This document shows positions 16,101 to 24,262 of a DNA stretch of 64,000 bases, one piece after another; the first letter of the stretch is position 1, and every line of letters begins with the position of its first letter. The notes beneath the pieces were generated by a model. The model was not told where the DNA came from, did no database searches, and saw only the letters and a list, made by a program, of their open reading frames with translations. The DNA comes from Loigolactobacillus binensis (GTDB lineage Bacteria > Bacillota > Bacilli > Lactobacillales > Lactobacillaceae). The DNA lies in NCBI RefSeq assembly GCF_005405165.1, contig NZ_BJDN01000008.1:1-64000 (forward strand), in the 5' to 3' direction. A program made the position numbers and the translations under genes.

Positions 16101-17522
16101 TTGAAAAATTTAATTCATTGGTTTACATTACCGCTTTGTTTACTTTTTATATTCAGTTGTTTTTTATTTTTAAGTGGCTTCACAGTCGTTGGCCATCGCG
16201 GCGATCCACTGGAAGCACCAGAAGAAACTTTTCAAAGCTTTAATACTGCCTTTACGGATGGTGCCAGTTATGCGGAATTAGATCTGCGGGAAAGTAAGGA
16301 TGGTACCTTAGTGATCGCTCACGACGCGAACCTCAAACGTATTTGTGGCGCAAACATCAGCATCAGTAAAACTGATTTTGCCCAACTGCACCAATTCAAA
16401 CAAAGTAATGGTGAACCAGTTCATTCACTAGCCGAGTTATTTGCCTACTACCAAAAGCAGCCTAACGCACGCTTTATGCTGGAAACAAAAAAAAGCAAAA
16501 AAAATAAGCCCACTGATATGGAAGCCAAGGTAGCCGCATTAGTCAAACAATATCACATGGAAAAGCGCGTGTTGGTCCAGTCCTTTTCTGCGGCCAGTGT
16601 AGAAAGTTTTAGTCAATTATTGCCAACGGTACCGCGCTATTTGATTGCTAGCGACCTTCAAGACATTGATTTTGCTACTTTGCAGAACGTTACTGGTATT
16701 AATCTTGACGTGACCCTTTTAACGCCAACCATTTTGCAACAGTTTCACAGCCTAGGTAAAAAAGTTTTTGTGTGGAGTGATATGGATGAACAGGCCAGCG
16801 CACTAGCTAATCTAAGTTTGACCAATATTGATGGCATCGTCACCAATTATACCCAACTGGCCAGTACTTATGAACGTGGTAAACAAGGAACAACTTTGAC
16901 CACTTTAACGGATACCAACGCCACCATTGATGCAACCCACAAAGTAACCAGCGTCATGAATCCTTATGTGACCACTAATGCCGCACCGGTCCTGCAAGCA
17001 CAACGGACTTATCGTTTAACTGACTTAGTTTCTAGCACGCATAAAACTTATGCGGCCCTTGATCTGCACCGCTGGGTCAATACAGACTACCTTAACTTTG
17101 GCACGGATGCTTTGTTGGCGGCACCTTATTTGAACGGCACATTTGTCCTTAAGCCAAAGCGCGTCAGCTATCCCTTAGTTACTAGTCCTAGCCGACCACA
17201 ACAAATAAGCGACTATTTACCAGCCAACACCGCAACAACGATCACAGCAGTTAAATTAGTCGCCGGTCGGCCATGGTTCGAGTTAAATCAATCCGGATGG
17301 TTGCCGGCCGAACAGGGTTTAACCACGCTGGCGGGGACCACTGCTAAAAAGACCTATCAACAATTACCAGCAGACGCCAGAATCAGTGCCATTCAATTAC
17401 CTCAAGCTATCGCAACACCAAACAGCCAGCTAGTTAAACATAAGTTGCCACTATTTTGGCCGCGCCACCAAACGATCAGCCCGATTCATTTACAAGCTCA
17501 TTTTAATCCGCAAAATGATTAA
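16101..17522 (+). CDS. Glycerophosphodiester phosphodiesterase with N-terminal anchor and C-terminal wall-binding-like repeats
   Basis: A 473-residue protein. Residues 8-28 are a hydrophobic segment (signal or anchor). The GDPD domain spans about 29-255: VVGHRGDPLEAPEETFQSF (catalytic His/Arg, and Glu for metal), YAELDLRESKDGTLVIAHD, and FMLETKK. It cleaves glycerophosphodiesters to glycerol-3-phosphate, possibly including teichoic acid fragments. Residues about 290-470 hold two SH3-like modules (ending LHRWVNTDYLNF and QSGWLPAEQGL), suggesting attachment to the cell wall. The start is TTG; the ribosome site is weak (AGGA 16 bases upstream), so the exact start is uncertain. Confidence 0.85.
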   Translation: MKNLIHWFTLPLCLLFIFSCFLFLSGFTVVGHRGDPLEAPEETFQSFNTAFTDGASYAELDLRESKDGTLVIAHDANLKRICGANISISKTDFAQLHQFKQSNGEPVHSLAELFAYYQKQPNARFMLETKKSKKNKPTDMEAKVAALVKQYHMEKRVLVQSFSAASVESFSQLLPTVPRYLIASDLQDIDFATLQNVTGINLDVTLLTPTILQQFHSLGKKVFVWSDMDEQASALANLSLTNIDGIVTNYTQLASTYERGKQGTTLTTLTDTNATIDATHKVTSVMNPYVTTNAAPVLQAQRTYRLTDLVSSTHKTYAALDLHRWVNTDYLNFGTDALLAAPYLNGTFVLKPKRVSYPLVTSPSRPQQISDYLPANTATTITAVKLVAGRPWFELNQSGWLPAEQGLTTLAGTTAKKTYQQLPADARISAIQLPQAIATPNSQLVKHKLPLFWPRHQTISPIHLQAHFNPQND

Positions 17523-17633
17523 TGCGGAACACAAAGCAGCAGCTTATTTAAAAAATATGAACAGAAATTTCCAGTATAAACTATACGGTTCCGCAAGATC
17601 ATTGACCATATTCAACTTAGGAGGTTGATTTAC

Positions 17634-18119
17634 ATGCAAATTCGTCATGTCCAAGCAAATGATTTATCCACCTTGATCGCCATCGAAAAGGCTGGTTTCA
17701 GTCCGGCCAAAGCTGCCACCCCAGCTGCTTTTAAAAATCGAATTGCCAATATTAGTGATACTTTTCTGGTGGCCACAAAGCAAGATCAAGTCATCGGTTT
17801 TGTTAACGGCCCAGTGATCGCACAACTTTATTTAACTGATGACCTATTTACCACGACCCAAGCTAATCCGACCCAAGGCGGTTACCAAAGCATATTGGGC
17901 CTAGCCGTTGCGCCTGCTTGGCAACACCAGGGTGTGGCACAGCAGTTGCTTAAGGCCTTGGCCAGCCAAGCACAGCAACAACAGCGCCAAGCGGTCACGT
18001 TAACTTGCGAAAAGCGTCTGATCCCATTTTATGAAGCTAATGGTTTCCGCAACCATGGCCAGTCCGCTTCTACACATGGTGACGTTGTCTGGTATAATAT
18101 GGTTCAGCCATTAAATTAA
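17634..18119 (+). CDS. GNAT family N-acetyltransferase
   Basis: A 161-residue acetyltransferase resembling arylalkylamine/serotonin-type GNATs. The acetyl-CoA-binding core is LGLAVAPAWQHQGVAQQLLKALASQA (near residues 85-110), followed by VTLTCEKRLIPFYEANGFRNHG. The acceptor is unknown. ATG at 17634 follows AGGAGG by 7 bases. It is followed 41 bases later by an ArsR-type regulator in the same direction and may form a two-gene unit with it. No good promoter was found in the 110 bases upstream. Confidence 0.85.
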   Translation: MQIRHVQANDLSTLIAIEKAGFSPAKAATPAAFKNRIANISDTFLVATKQDQVIGFVNGPVIAQLYLTDDLFTTTQANPTQGGYQSILGLAVAPAWQHQGVAQQLLKALASQAQQQQRQAVTLTCEKRLIPFYEANGFRNHGQSASTHGDVVWYNMVQPLN

Positions 18120-18160
18120 TTGGCCACACAAATTTTGCTACCAAATAAGGAGGCATTGCT

Positions 18161-18499
18161 GTGGAAAATCCTGGTGCCCCAACGGCGCTAGTTGCTGCCG
18201 TTCAAGAGGCGATCCCCAATGCGGCTGTTCTGGCCCATATTACCACCCTGTTTAAAGTGCTTGGCGACAAAACTCGTGCCCGCATCTTGTATGCCCTATA
18301 TGAATCAGAGTTATCGGTATCAGGTTTAGTCGCTGTTTTGGATATGTCACAGTCATCCGTTTCTCATCAATTACAAACTCTAAAACAAGCAGGCTTAGTA
18401 AAAAATCGCCGCGCCGGTAAAATGATTTATTATTCATTAGCTGATCATCATGTGATCAGCATTTTCAGTCAAGTTATTCAACATGTTAATGAAAAATAG
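18161..18499 (+). CDS. ArsR-family winged-helix repressor
   Basis: A 112-residue dimeric DNA-binding protein. The winged helix spans about 30-105: LFKVLGDKTRARILYALYESELSVSGLVAVLDMSQSSVSHQLQTLKQAGLVKNRRAGKMIYYSL is the standard ArsR/SmtB core with recognition helix SQSSVSHQL. There is no ELCVCDL metal site at alpha3 (here ELSVSGL), and no cysteine at all; metal could bind only through C-terminal Asp/His (DHHVIS), like the alpha5 zinc sites of SmtB/CzrA. The start is GTG, 7 bases after AAGGAGG. The regulated genes are unknown. Confidence 0.88.
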   Translation: MENPGAPTALVAAVQEAIPNAAVLAHITTLFKVLGDKTRARILYALYESELSVSGLVAVLDMSQSSVSHQLQTLKQAGLVKNRRAGKMIYYSLADHHVISIFSQVIQHVNEK

Positions 18500-18533
18500 C
18501 AGTGACCTTGCCAACAAGGTCGCTGCTATTTTT
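18492..18533. terminator. Bidirectional terminator between the ArsR and HD-domain genes
   Basis: AAAAATAGCAGTGACCTTG pairs with CAAGGTCGCTGCTATTTTT (one G-T pair) around loop CCAA; it serves convergent transcripts. Confidence 0.9.
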
Positions 18534-19185
18534 ATGCTTCACCGTTCCATTCAGCCTTAAATTCCGTTAAAAAGGTCTGCATCACTTGTTGCCGTTGGGC
18601 CGCTAACTTTTTAGCACTGGCCGTATTCATACTATCTTGTAGTAACAGTAACTTTTCGTAAAAATGATTGATGACAGTACTTTGCTCCCGGTAAGCGGCC
18701 TTATCCATTTGCGTACGCGGTTTAATTGCTGGATCGTATAATTTTTCCCCAGTATGCCCACCATAATAGAAAGTACGGGCGATACCGATCGCACCAATGG
18801 CATCTAAGCGATCAGCATCCTGAACGATTTGGCCACTTAACGGCAATTGCTGCTTGTGAACTAAATTTTTGCTGAAGGAAAGCCGATCAATGATCAACCA
18901 GATTTCGGCTTGGTCAGTCGCCGACACTTGTTGGTGTGTCAAAAAATCACTGAGTGCCTGGCGCGCAACCGTAACATCAGTCACAACCTTATCATCGATC
19001 ACATCATGTAATGTTGCTGCCATCAAGGGAATAAAGGCCGCTACTTGCTCTTGACGACATAAGGCGGTAGTTAAATGTACCACCCGCTGAATATGGTCAC
19101 TACTGTGCCCACTATGATCTTGGCCAAGTACTTGCTGCATGTATGTCGTTGCCGCAGCCAATTGTTGTTGCTGAATATCGTTCAT
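18532..19185 (-). CDS. HD-domain phosphohydrolase
   Basis: A 217-residue HD-superfamily protein (YedJ-like). The metal ligands are visible as H in HSSDHIQRV (near residues 27-33), the HD pair in AATLHDVIDD (near 58-61), and the late aspartate in QDADRLDAIGAIGIART (near 128). Such proteins hydrolyse nucleotides or phosphate esters; the substrate is not known. The start codon overlaps the stop of the upstream acetyltransferase gene (ATGA), so the pair is translationally coupled. Confidence 0.88.
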   Translation of the reverse strand: MNDIQQQQLAAATTYMQQVLGQDHSGHSSDHIQRVVHLTTALCRQEQVAAFIPLMAATLHDVIDDKVVTDVTVARQALSDFLTHQQVSATDQAEIWLIIDRLSFSKNLVHKQQLPLSGQIVQDADRLDAIGAIGIARTFYYGGHTGEKLYDPAIKPRTQMDKAAYREQSTVINHFYEKLLLLQDSMNTASAKKLAAQRQQVMQTFLTEFKAEWNGEA

Positions 19186-19751
19186 TCTTGCTCATGCTCC
19201 TTTAAATATTGATCACGTGTAAGCGCGTGTAGACACCCATCAACAAATTGATGGCGTAGTAAAAGGGTTTGATGTAATAACCCTTCTTGTTGCAATCCCA
19301 CAGCTAACATAACCTTAGCAGAAGCCTGATTCTCCGGCTCATGTAAGGCGTAAAGCCGCTGCAAACTGGTCTGGTGAAATAACGTGGCCAGTAATGCGCT
19401 TAAGCTTTCTTGCATATACCCCTGATGTTGGTACGCTGGATTTAACACGTAGGTTAAGCCAGCTTTACGATTATTTTCATCCAAGTTAAGTAATTGCACC
19501 GCACCGATCAATTGATCATTGGCCCGTGAAGCGATCCCATATTGTCCAGCCGGTCGCGTCATAAAAAAATCTAGAAGTGCAGTTTTACTGTCTTCCAAGC
19601 TATAATTAACCGGAAAAATATAATGCGCGGTAGCTGGATCACTGGCATAGGTGAACATTGCCGCGTTATCGGCAAGTGTTACCGGCCGTAGCTTAACTCG
19701 CCTAGCAGTGATCACCGCATGTTCAAGTAACTCCCGCACTAAAATTCCCAT
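19182..19751 (-). CDS. GNAT family N-acetyltransferase (RimJ/RimL type)
   Basis: A 189-residue acetyltransferase. The N-terminal RRVKLRPVTLADNAAMFTYASDPATAHYIF and the C-terminal NQASAKVMLAVGLQQEGLLHQTLL are characteristic of the RimJ/L subgroup; the acetyl-CoA loop is NPAYQHQGYMQESLSALLA. It is the first gene of a two-gene unit with the HD-domain protein and is divergent from pepV. The start is ATG, 8 bases after GGAGG. It is a different subfamily member from the one at 10336. Confidence 0.85.
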   Translation of the reverse strand: MGILVRELLEHAVITARRVKLRPVTLADNAAMFTYASDPATAHYIFPVNYSLEDSKTALLDFFMTRPAGQYGIASRANDQLIGAVQLLNLDENNRKAGLTYVLNPAYQHQGYMQESLSALLATLFHQTSLQRLYALHEPENQASAKVMLAVGLQQEGLLHQTLLLRHQFVDGCLHALTRDQYLKEHEQE

Positions 19752-19859
19752 CGTTCATGCCTCCTTTTCTCATCAAACAGGCATATTTTATTGCCTAATC
19801 AAGTAAATATGATACGCTGATAGTGTTTATTTTAACTTATTTGGAAGCAGGTGCATAAC

Positions 19860-21263
19860 ATGACAATTGATTGGGAAAAAGAAGTGCAACAGCGTACGCC
19901 AGAAATGTTGGCCGATCTCGCTGCTTTGATTGCCATTGATTCTTCACGTGATGATGAACATAAAACCGCCACCGCGCCTTTAGGCGAAGGTCCCCGGGAC
20001 GCATTACTTAAAATGCTAGCCATCGGTGATCGGGACGGTTTTACCACTAAAAATGTTGCTAACTTAGCTGGACGAATCGAGTATGGTACCGGCACAGAAG
20101 CGCTAGGTCTATTTGCTCATATGGACGTTGTTCCCGCTGGTGAAGGCTGGACGACCGAACCCTTTAAATTAATTGAACAAGACGGCAAATTATTTGGCCG
20201 GGGAACTAGTGATGACAAAGGGCCTTCAATCGCCGCTTATTATGGCCTAAAAATCGTACGTGACCTAGGTCTACCACTACGCAAAAAAGTGCAATTGATT
20301 TTTGGCACCGATGAGGAATCTGATTGGACCGGCTTAAATCGTTATCAAGAAACCGAAAAAATGCCTGATTTTGGTTTTTCACCTGATGCTGAATTCCCGA
20401 TCATCAATGGTGAAAAAGGCATCACTGATTTAACCATCAAGTTTCCCACTTTAACGCACACCACAACAGCGCCTTTAATACTGCAAAGCTTCACTGCCGG
20501 CTTACGTAGTAATATGGTACCACAAAATGCAACCGCAATTTTAACTGGTACTACTGATTTAAACGCTGCTTTTACTGCCTTTCTAGCAGCCAATCCAGTT
20601 AGTGGCCAACTTAAACAAACTGGTAAGCAAATAACCTTAACGGTAACCGGTAAAGTAGCCCATTCGATGGCACCAGAAGCGGGCATTAACGCCGCAACTT
20701 ATCTAGCAGCCTTCTTAGCTGAACTCGATTTGGATCAGGCCGGTAAAGCCTACGCGACGATCATTAAGGCTCACCTTCATCAAGCCGATCGTGGGCAACA
20801 TTTAAATATCGCTTATACTGATGAAATTATGGGTGAGTTAACGGCCAGCCCTGATCTATTCCATTATCAGGCTGGTCAAGTTCCTGACTTACTACTGAAT
20901 GTCCGCTATCCAAAGGGAATCGATGCCCCAACGATCACCAAAAATATTCAGGCAACATTAGCGGCTTATCAGGTTGAGATCACTGCTAGTGCACATTCAA
21001 TGACGCCGCATTATGTATCTCCCGAGGATCCATTGGTTGCAACATTACTTCGGGTTTTCGAAGAACGCACCGGCCAACCTGGTCACCAAGCAGTAGTCGG
21101 TGGTGGCACGTACGGTCGTTTGCTTAAACGTGGGGTTGCCTTTGGCGCTTTATTCGACGAAAATGCTAATGTTATGCATCAAGCAAATGAATATACCCCT
21201 AAGGCTGATTTTTTGAAAGCCACAGCTATTTACGCACAGGCTATTTACGAGCTAGCTAAATAA
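19860..21263 (+). CDS. pepV: Dipeptidase PepV (M20 family)
   Basis: A 467-residue cytoplasmic zinc dipeptidase that cleaves a broad range of dipeptides and some beta-Ala dipeptides. Zinc ligands and catalytic residues are in place: GLFAHMDVVPAG (near residues 82-93), GTSDDKGPSIAAYY (near 115), FGTDEESDW (near 149), DAEFP (near 172) and MHQANEY near the C-terminus. The inserted lid domain spans about 190-370. ATG at 19860 is chosen over an in-frame GTG nine bases earlier because that GTG lies in the ribosome site AGCAGGTG. Confidence 0.95.
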   Translation: MTIDWEKEVQQRTPEMLADLAALIAIDSSRDDEHKTATAPLGEGPRDALLKMLAIGDRDGFTTKNVANLAGRIEYGTGTEALGLFAHMDVVPAGEGWTTEPFKLIEQDGKLFGRGTSDDKGPSIAAYYGLKIVRDLGLPLRKKVQLIFGTDEESDWTGLNRYQETEKMPDFGFSPDAEFPIINGEKGITDLTIKFPTLTHTTTAPLILQSFTAGLRSNMVPQNATAILTGTTDLNAAFTAFLAANPVSGQLKQTGKQITLTVTGKVAHSMAPEAGINAATYLAAFLAELDLDQAGKAYATIIKAHLHQADRGQHLNIAYTDEIMGELTASPDLFHYQAGQVPDLLLNVRYPKGIDAPTITKNIQATLAAYQVEITASAHSMTPHYVSPEDPLVATLLRVFEERTGQPGHQAVVGGGTYGRLLKRGVAFGALFDENANVMHQANEYTPKADFLKATAIYAQAIYELAK

Positions 21264-21302
21264 AAATTATTCCATATACTTTTCAATAATTGTAACTGAT
21301 TT

Positions 21303-21331
21303 AAAAGCACCTATTTCTAGGTGTTTTTATT
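21303..21331 (+). terminator. Terminator after pepV
   Basis: A GCACCTA/TAGGTGT stem, loop TTTC, then TTTTATTTT. Confidence 0.85.
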
Positions 21332-21437
21332 TTAAGCTAAATCATATAAAGATACTGAAAATCATTTTCTGACGTAACTTTTAATCCTGTCCCTAAATCG
21401 GCTATATCAGCTATAAATAACACTATCAGCCCAATCC

Positions 21438-21482
21438 AAAAAATACACATCCCTACCAGTTGGTCGAGATGCGTATTTTTTA
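21438..21482. terminator. Hairpin with T tracts on both strands in a 430-base gap
   Basis: AAAAAATAC-A-CATC pairs with GATG-C-GTATTTTTT around an ACC/GGT inner loop. It lies between the converging pepV and 99-residue gene. I see no gene in 21332-21696. Confidence 0.65.
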
Positions 21483-21696
21483 ATACGCTTAGTAAAACGT
21501 TTTCGAATAGTCCTAATTAATGCTGACCGCCACACTTACTTTTAGACGTTATAAAATGATCCTAAAAAGGTAACTGCGTTCCGTAAAACACAAGCAAGAA
21601 TGCTGTGCACAAATAATTACACAATTCCGATCAAAAATCATTTTAAAACGACAAAAATGGCTCACCATAATTAACCCAACACCGATTATAATACGA

Positions 21697-21996
21697 TCAC
21701 TTTAATTGTGCGGCTACGGCAGCAATCAGTGGTGCCATCTGATCAACATCGTCGTCACATTCAAAGTAAGCACCATGGTAAATGGCCTGGACCTTTTCAT
21801 CAATATCAGGATAGCGAACATCAAATTTTTGTGCCTGATAATGCCCATCTGTAGCCACGATAAAGACCACGCAGCCAGGAGCAATTTTATGCTTGCTAGT
21901 AAATGTCACTGGCAACGTAAAAGGTTCACCAGATTGCCGCTGCCGGCGATTTTTAATCGTTTTGACCACATCTTCAACAATTCCCTCAAAAGTCAT
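21697..21996 (-). CDS. Hypothetical protein, 99 residues
   Basis: A soluble acidic protein I do not recognise. It has predicted beta structure around PFTLPVTFTSKHKIAPGCVVFIVATDGHYQAQKFDV and an acidic stretch FECDDDVDQM near residue 80. ATG follows GTGAGG by 7 bases. It lies 96 bases downstream of the 71-residue gene but is separated from it by a terminator (22049-22080). Its own start region (22000-22045) shows no clear promoter. Confidence 0.6.
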   Translation of the reverse strand: MTFEGIVEDVVKTIKNRRQRQSGEPFTLPVTFTSKHKIAPGCVVFIVATDGHYQAQKFDVRYPDIDEKVQAIYHGAYFECDDDVDQMAPLIAAVAAQLK

Positions 21997-22048
21997 GCTG
22001 AAACCTCACTTTTTTAAAATTTATCTATTTAACTGTAGAATGTCCAAT

Positions 22049-22080
22049 CAAAAAACACGACCGCCAAATCGGCTGTCGTG
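22049..22080 (-). terminator. Terminator after the 71-residue gene
   Basis: Minus strand CACGAC/GTCGTG outer stem with inner CCG/CGG pairing, followed by TTTTTT. Confidence 0.8.
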
Positions 22081-22092
22081 CGCAGTGACCCG

Positions 22093-22308
22093 CTAACCTT
22101 GCCAGCCACAGTGTTGATGAATGTAGCACCGCTTACCGGCTGCAAATTCAAGTGGTGTCAGTTCAAATTTAAATCCACAATTAGCCGTATGTTGAATAGT
22201 CAATGGTAAATGCGGATTGCCTGTGTATTCACTGACCCAAGCGTAGTCTTGGCCATCAGCAGCATCTGCCAACACTTGTTGTGCATAATCTAAATCTTCA
22301 GCACTCAT
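22093..22308 (-). CDS. Small hypothetical protein with possible zinc ligands
   Basis: A 71-residue protein I do not recognise. The C-terminal half carries HTANCGFKFEL and KRCYIHQHCGW, giving three cysteines and several histidines spaced as in small zinc-binding folds; this is inference. The N-terminus is acidic and helical. ATG follows GTGAGGGATCACC. It is monocistronic, with a terminator 12 bases downstream. Confidence 0.6.
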   Translation of the reverse strand: MSAEDLDYAQQVLADAADGQDYAWVSEYTGNPHLPLTIQHTANCGFKFELTPLEFAAGKRCYIHQHCGWQG

Positions 22309-22410
22309 GGTGATCCCTCACTTTATATTTTGCCAATTACAATCATTACCTTTATCATACGCATTATCACCGCTAAAGTCATTAAATTATGCTGAAACTA
22401 GGCTAATAAC

Positions 22411-22457
22411 AAAGCGAGCACACAGCAGATGATTCATGCTGCATGCTCGCTTTGTTT
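22411..22457 (-). terminator. Long hairpin, probable terminator of the 59-residue gene
   Basis: CAAAGCGAGCA..CAGCA pairs with TGCTG..TGCTCGCTTTG, 16 pairs with a CA internal loop. The T tract is short on both strands, so termination efficiency is uncertain. Confidence 0.6.
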
Positions 22458-22525
22458 TGACTGTACTGTTGAAACAGACGCTAACAGTGATTGCTGAACA
22501 CCGCTAGCATGATCCAAACCCAATA

Positions 22526-22705
22526 TTAACGGGAGATCACTACTACCAGTAGCATCTCGCTGTCAATACTTTCCGAACTGTTGACGGGAGTGAGTTTAAT
22601 GTCAACCAATTCACGATCTTCATCGCTAATGTCCTGTAGTACCTTATTCAGACGCTTTTCTAATTCTTGGGCATAGGTCATAAAAACCTTACTTTGATAA
22701 TGCAT
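22526..22705 (-). CDS. 59-residue protein resembling the Cse60 family
   Basis: A short open frame with AGAAGGAG 11 bases before ATG. The order of features (YQSKVF near the start, ELEKRLNKVLQDI helix, VDIKLTPV strand, LLVVVISR at the end) resembles the small Cse60-type proteins of Firmicutes (KVF, LE..VN.FL, V.DIKFS, ...ALVVYR). The resemblance was recalled, not searched. Function unknown in non-sporulating bacteria. It fills what would otherwise be a 450-base gap, 60 bases after the ASCH gene. Confidence 0.6.
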   Translation of the reverse strand: MHYQSKVFMTYAQELEKRLNKVLQDISDEDRELVDIKLTPVNSSESIDSEMLLVVVISR

Positions 22706-22765
22706 TTACTTGCTTACTCCTTCTAATGATATTATGCTAAATAAGTGTCAATCAACGAAACAAAA

Positions 22766-23224
22766 TCAATAATGATAGACCAGCATGAAACGTTCTAACA
22801 GAACTAGGGTTTGCTCAGTAAATTTTTGCTGCGCCGCCGCTAATTCTTCGGTAAAAAATTTTTCATGGACTTGACGCCAGTAAGCTAAGGTGCGGTTACC
22901 CTCACCTTCAGCAAAAGCATGATCGGCACTAACGTCACCAAACGGCATAACCGTCACGGCAATCGTTCGAATAATCGCCACTGCCTGTTGGTGACCATCT
23001 AAAATAACACTGTAATCGCCGACCTGCGGTAACGGCATATTCGTTAAACCGTATAACGCAAAATTTGATGCAGTAGCAGTTTTTTTGTGCTTAAGCACTA
23101 GGCTTGCTAAATCATCGGCCATTTGCGGTGTTGCCCCAAATGACCAAACATCAAAGCCGCTGTTAATCTCCGGATGTTCGTTGGTAAAGGCAGACCACAT
23201 TTTAATTGCTGATTCATTTTCCAT
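22766..23224 (-). CDS. ASCH domain protein
   Basis: A 152-residue protein of the ASCH superfamily, a beta-barrel fold related to PUA that binds RNA or modified nucleosides. The family pattern is visible: AFGATPQMADDLASLVLKHKKTATAS-type start (FGATPQMADDLASLVL), then SVILDGHQQAVAIIRT strand pair, the FGDVSADHAFAEGEGNRTLAYWRQVHEKFF helix with the conserved E-G-[DE] and W. Related proteins include a 4-acetylcytidine amidohydrolase (YqfB), but most Firmicutes members are uncharacterised. ATG is preceded by a GGGAGCAGC ribosome site. Confidence 0.85.
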   Translation of the reverse strand: MENESAIKMWSAFTNEHPEINSGFDVWSFGATPQMADDLASLVLKHKKTATASNFALYGLTNMPLPQVGDYSVILDGHQQAVAIIRTIAVTVMPFGDVSADHAFAEGEGNRTLAYWRQVHEKFFTEELAAAQQKFTEQTLVLLERFMLVYHY

Positions 23225-23306
23225 ATTGCTGCTCCCTCATTCCTAATTCAATTATAGGAAATTAGAGCGGCTTTGACAAATATATCTAGAAATGAGGTCG
23301 ATAGAT

Positions 23307-23771
23307 TTGCTAAAATTTGAGCACTACCATCCGATGATGAGTGCTAACTACACACTAGATTGGCTGACGCAAACACCATTGAAAACGATCCACACCGCAA
23401 TTGCCAGCCAACACACAATGACCGATTTTGCCCAGATCATTAGTCAAGCAATGCAATTGATCATGCATAACCAAGCGTTGATTTGGGGCATCGTACACCG
23501 TGCAAACCATCAATTTTGCGGCATCGCTAGTTTGACAGTTGAACAAACAGTTAACCAAGCAACTTTAAAATTTATTTATCAACCAACCAAATTAACAACC
23601 GCCGCCCGCGCCGAGATCATTGACTATCTGGCCGCTTTTACATTTGCCCAGCTTGAGCTTGATCATTTCATTATTAATTTAGACAGCATGGATGCTGAAT
23701 TACGCCAACAATTACTTGATCAAGGCTATCAAGCCCAGTCACAGCCAACCAAGCTAATAAAAAACAAGTAA
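23307..23771 (+). CDS. GNAT-like protein, divergent
   Basis: A 154-residue protein with the overall outline of a RimJ/L-type acetyltransferase: an N-terminal block, a central WGIVHRANHQFCGIASLTVEQ strand pair, ARAEIIDYLAAFTFAQLELDHFIINLD, and LRQQLLDQGYQAQ near the end. The canonical acetyl-CoA loop (Q/R-x-x-G-x-G/A) is not present, so it may be inactive or act otherwise. TTG at 23307 is preferred because GAGG lies 8 bases upstream; ATG at 23292 has no ribosome site. It is divergent from the ASCH gene. Confidence 0.6.
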   Translation: MLKFEHYHPMMSANYTLDWLTQTPLKTIHTAIASQHTMTDFAQIISQAMQLIMHNQALIWGIVHRANHQFCGIASLTVEQTVNQATLKFIYQPTKLTTAARAEIIDYLAAFTFAQLELDHFIINLDSMDAELRQQLLDQGYQAQSQPTKLIKNK

Positions 23772-23795
23772 CTTTTCAAAGTCACCTGTCAGCGG

Positions 23796-24044
23796 TTACA
23801 GAAAGATGCGTAAATTGCGTTTATTAATGACAATTGTTTCCGCTCGTGTTTGTTTATGGTGTTGCCGTAAAAGATGTTTCACTAACTTTTGCAACTTACC
23901 GTCGTCTGCCTTTAATTTTGCCAATACATCAGTATTGATCTTCAACACCAATTTTTCTTTGGTATTTGGTACTTCAACCGTGACCTGTGCCGTCTTCAAA
24001 TCAGCTGGTTCGTATTTATGTTGTAGAAAATCCTGCCATGTCAC
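23796..24044 (-). CDS. Hypothetical protein, 82 residues
   Basis: A lysine-rich soluble protein, not recognised. It has predicted strands (AQVTVEVPNTKEKLVLKINTDVLAKL) then helices with KHLLRQHHKQTRAE. The start is GTG, 7 bases after GGGGG; the second codon run would allow an ATG one base out of frame, which is rejected. It converges on the GNAT-like gene and diverges from birA. A TATAAT at about 24062 on the minus strand may be its promoter. Confidence 0.55.
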   Translation of the reverse strand: MTWQDFLQHKYEPADLKTAQVTVEVPNTKEKLVLKINTDVLAKLKADDGKLQKLVKHLLRQHHKQTRAETIVINKRNLRIFL

Positions 24045-24146
24045 AAGAAAGCCCCCTTTACTTTATTATAGACCATTTAACATAATAAAGGTTATGTTAA
24101 CTTGATAATATTTAGTTTAGTCAATATTTTTTAATAAAAAATGGCT

Positions 24147-24177
24147 GTCATCAGCAGTTAGCTCAATTGCTGATGAC
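24147..24177 (-). repeat. Perfect 10-bp inverted repeat with T tract, in the divergent region before birA
   Basis: GTCATCAGCA pairs with TGCTGATGAC around 11 bases. On the minus strand it is followed by AGCCATTTTTT, like a terminator, but no minus-strand gene precedes it. Confidence 0.6.
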
Positions 24178-24262
24178 CTGCCGGAACGGCCTAATTTAGG
24201 TTCATTTACTTAAAATGATTTGAATATTTTATCTAAAAAGTCGTCAGAATGGAGTCACTGTT

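Noticed and set aside
16046..16243. Open frame overlapping the start of the glycerophosphodiesterase gene, with an ATG near 16086 after AGGA
   Set aside because: It is out of frame with the conserved GDPD domain and ends within it; its hydrophobic look only mirrors the signal segment in another frame.
21332..21696. Gap after pepV searched for a small gene
   Set aside because: Only a terminator, a second hairpin and an AAAACGTTTT half-cre-like word were seen; the latter has three mismatches to the cre pattern and no gene to control.
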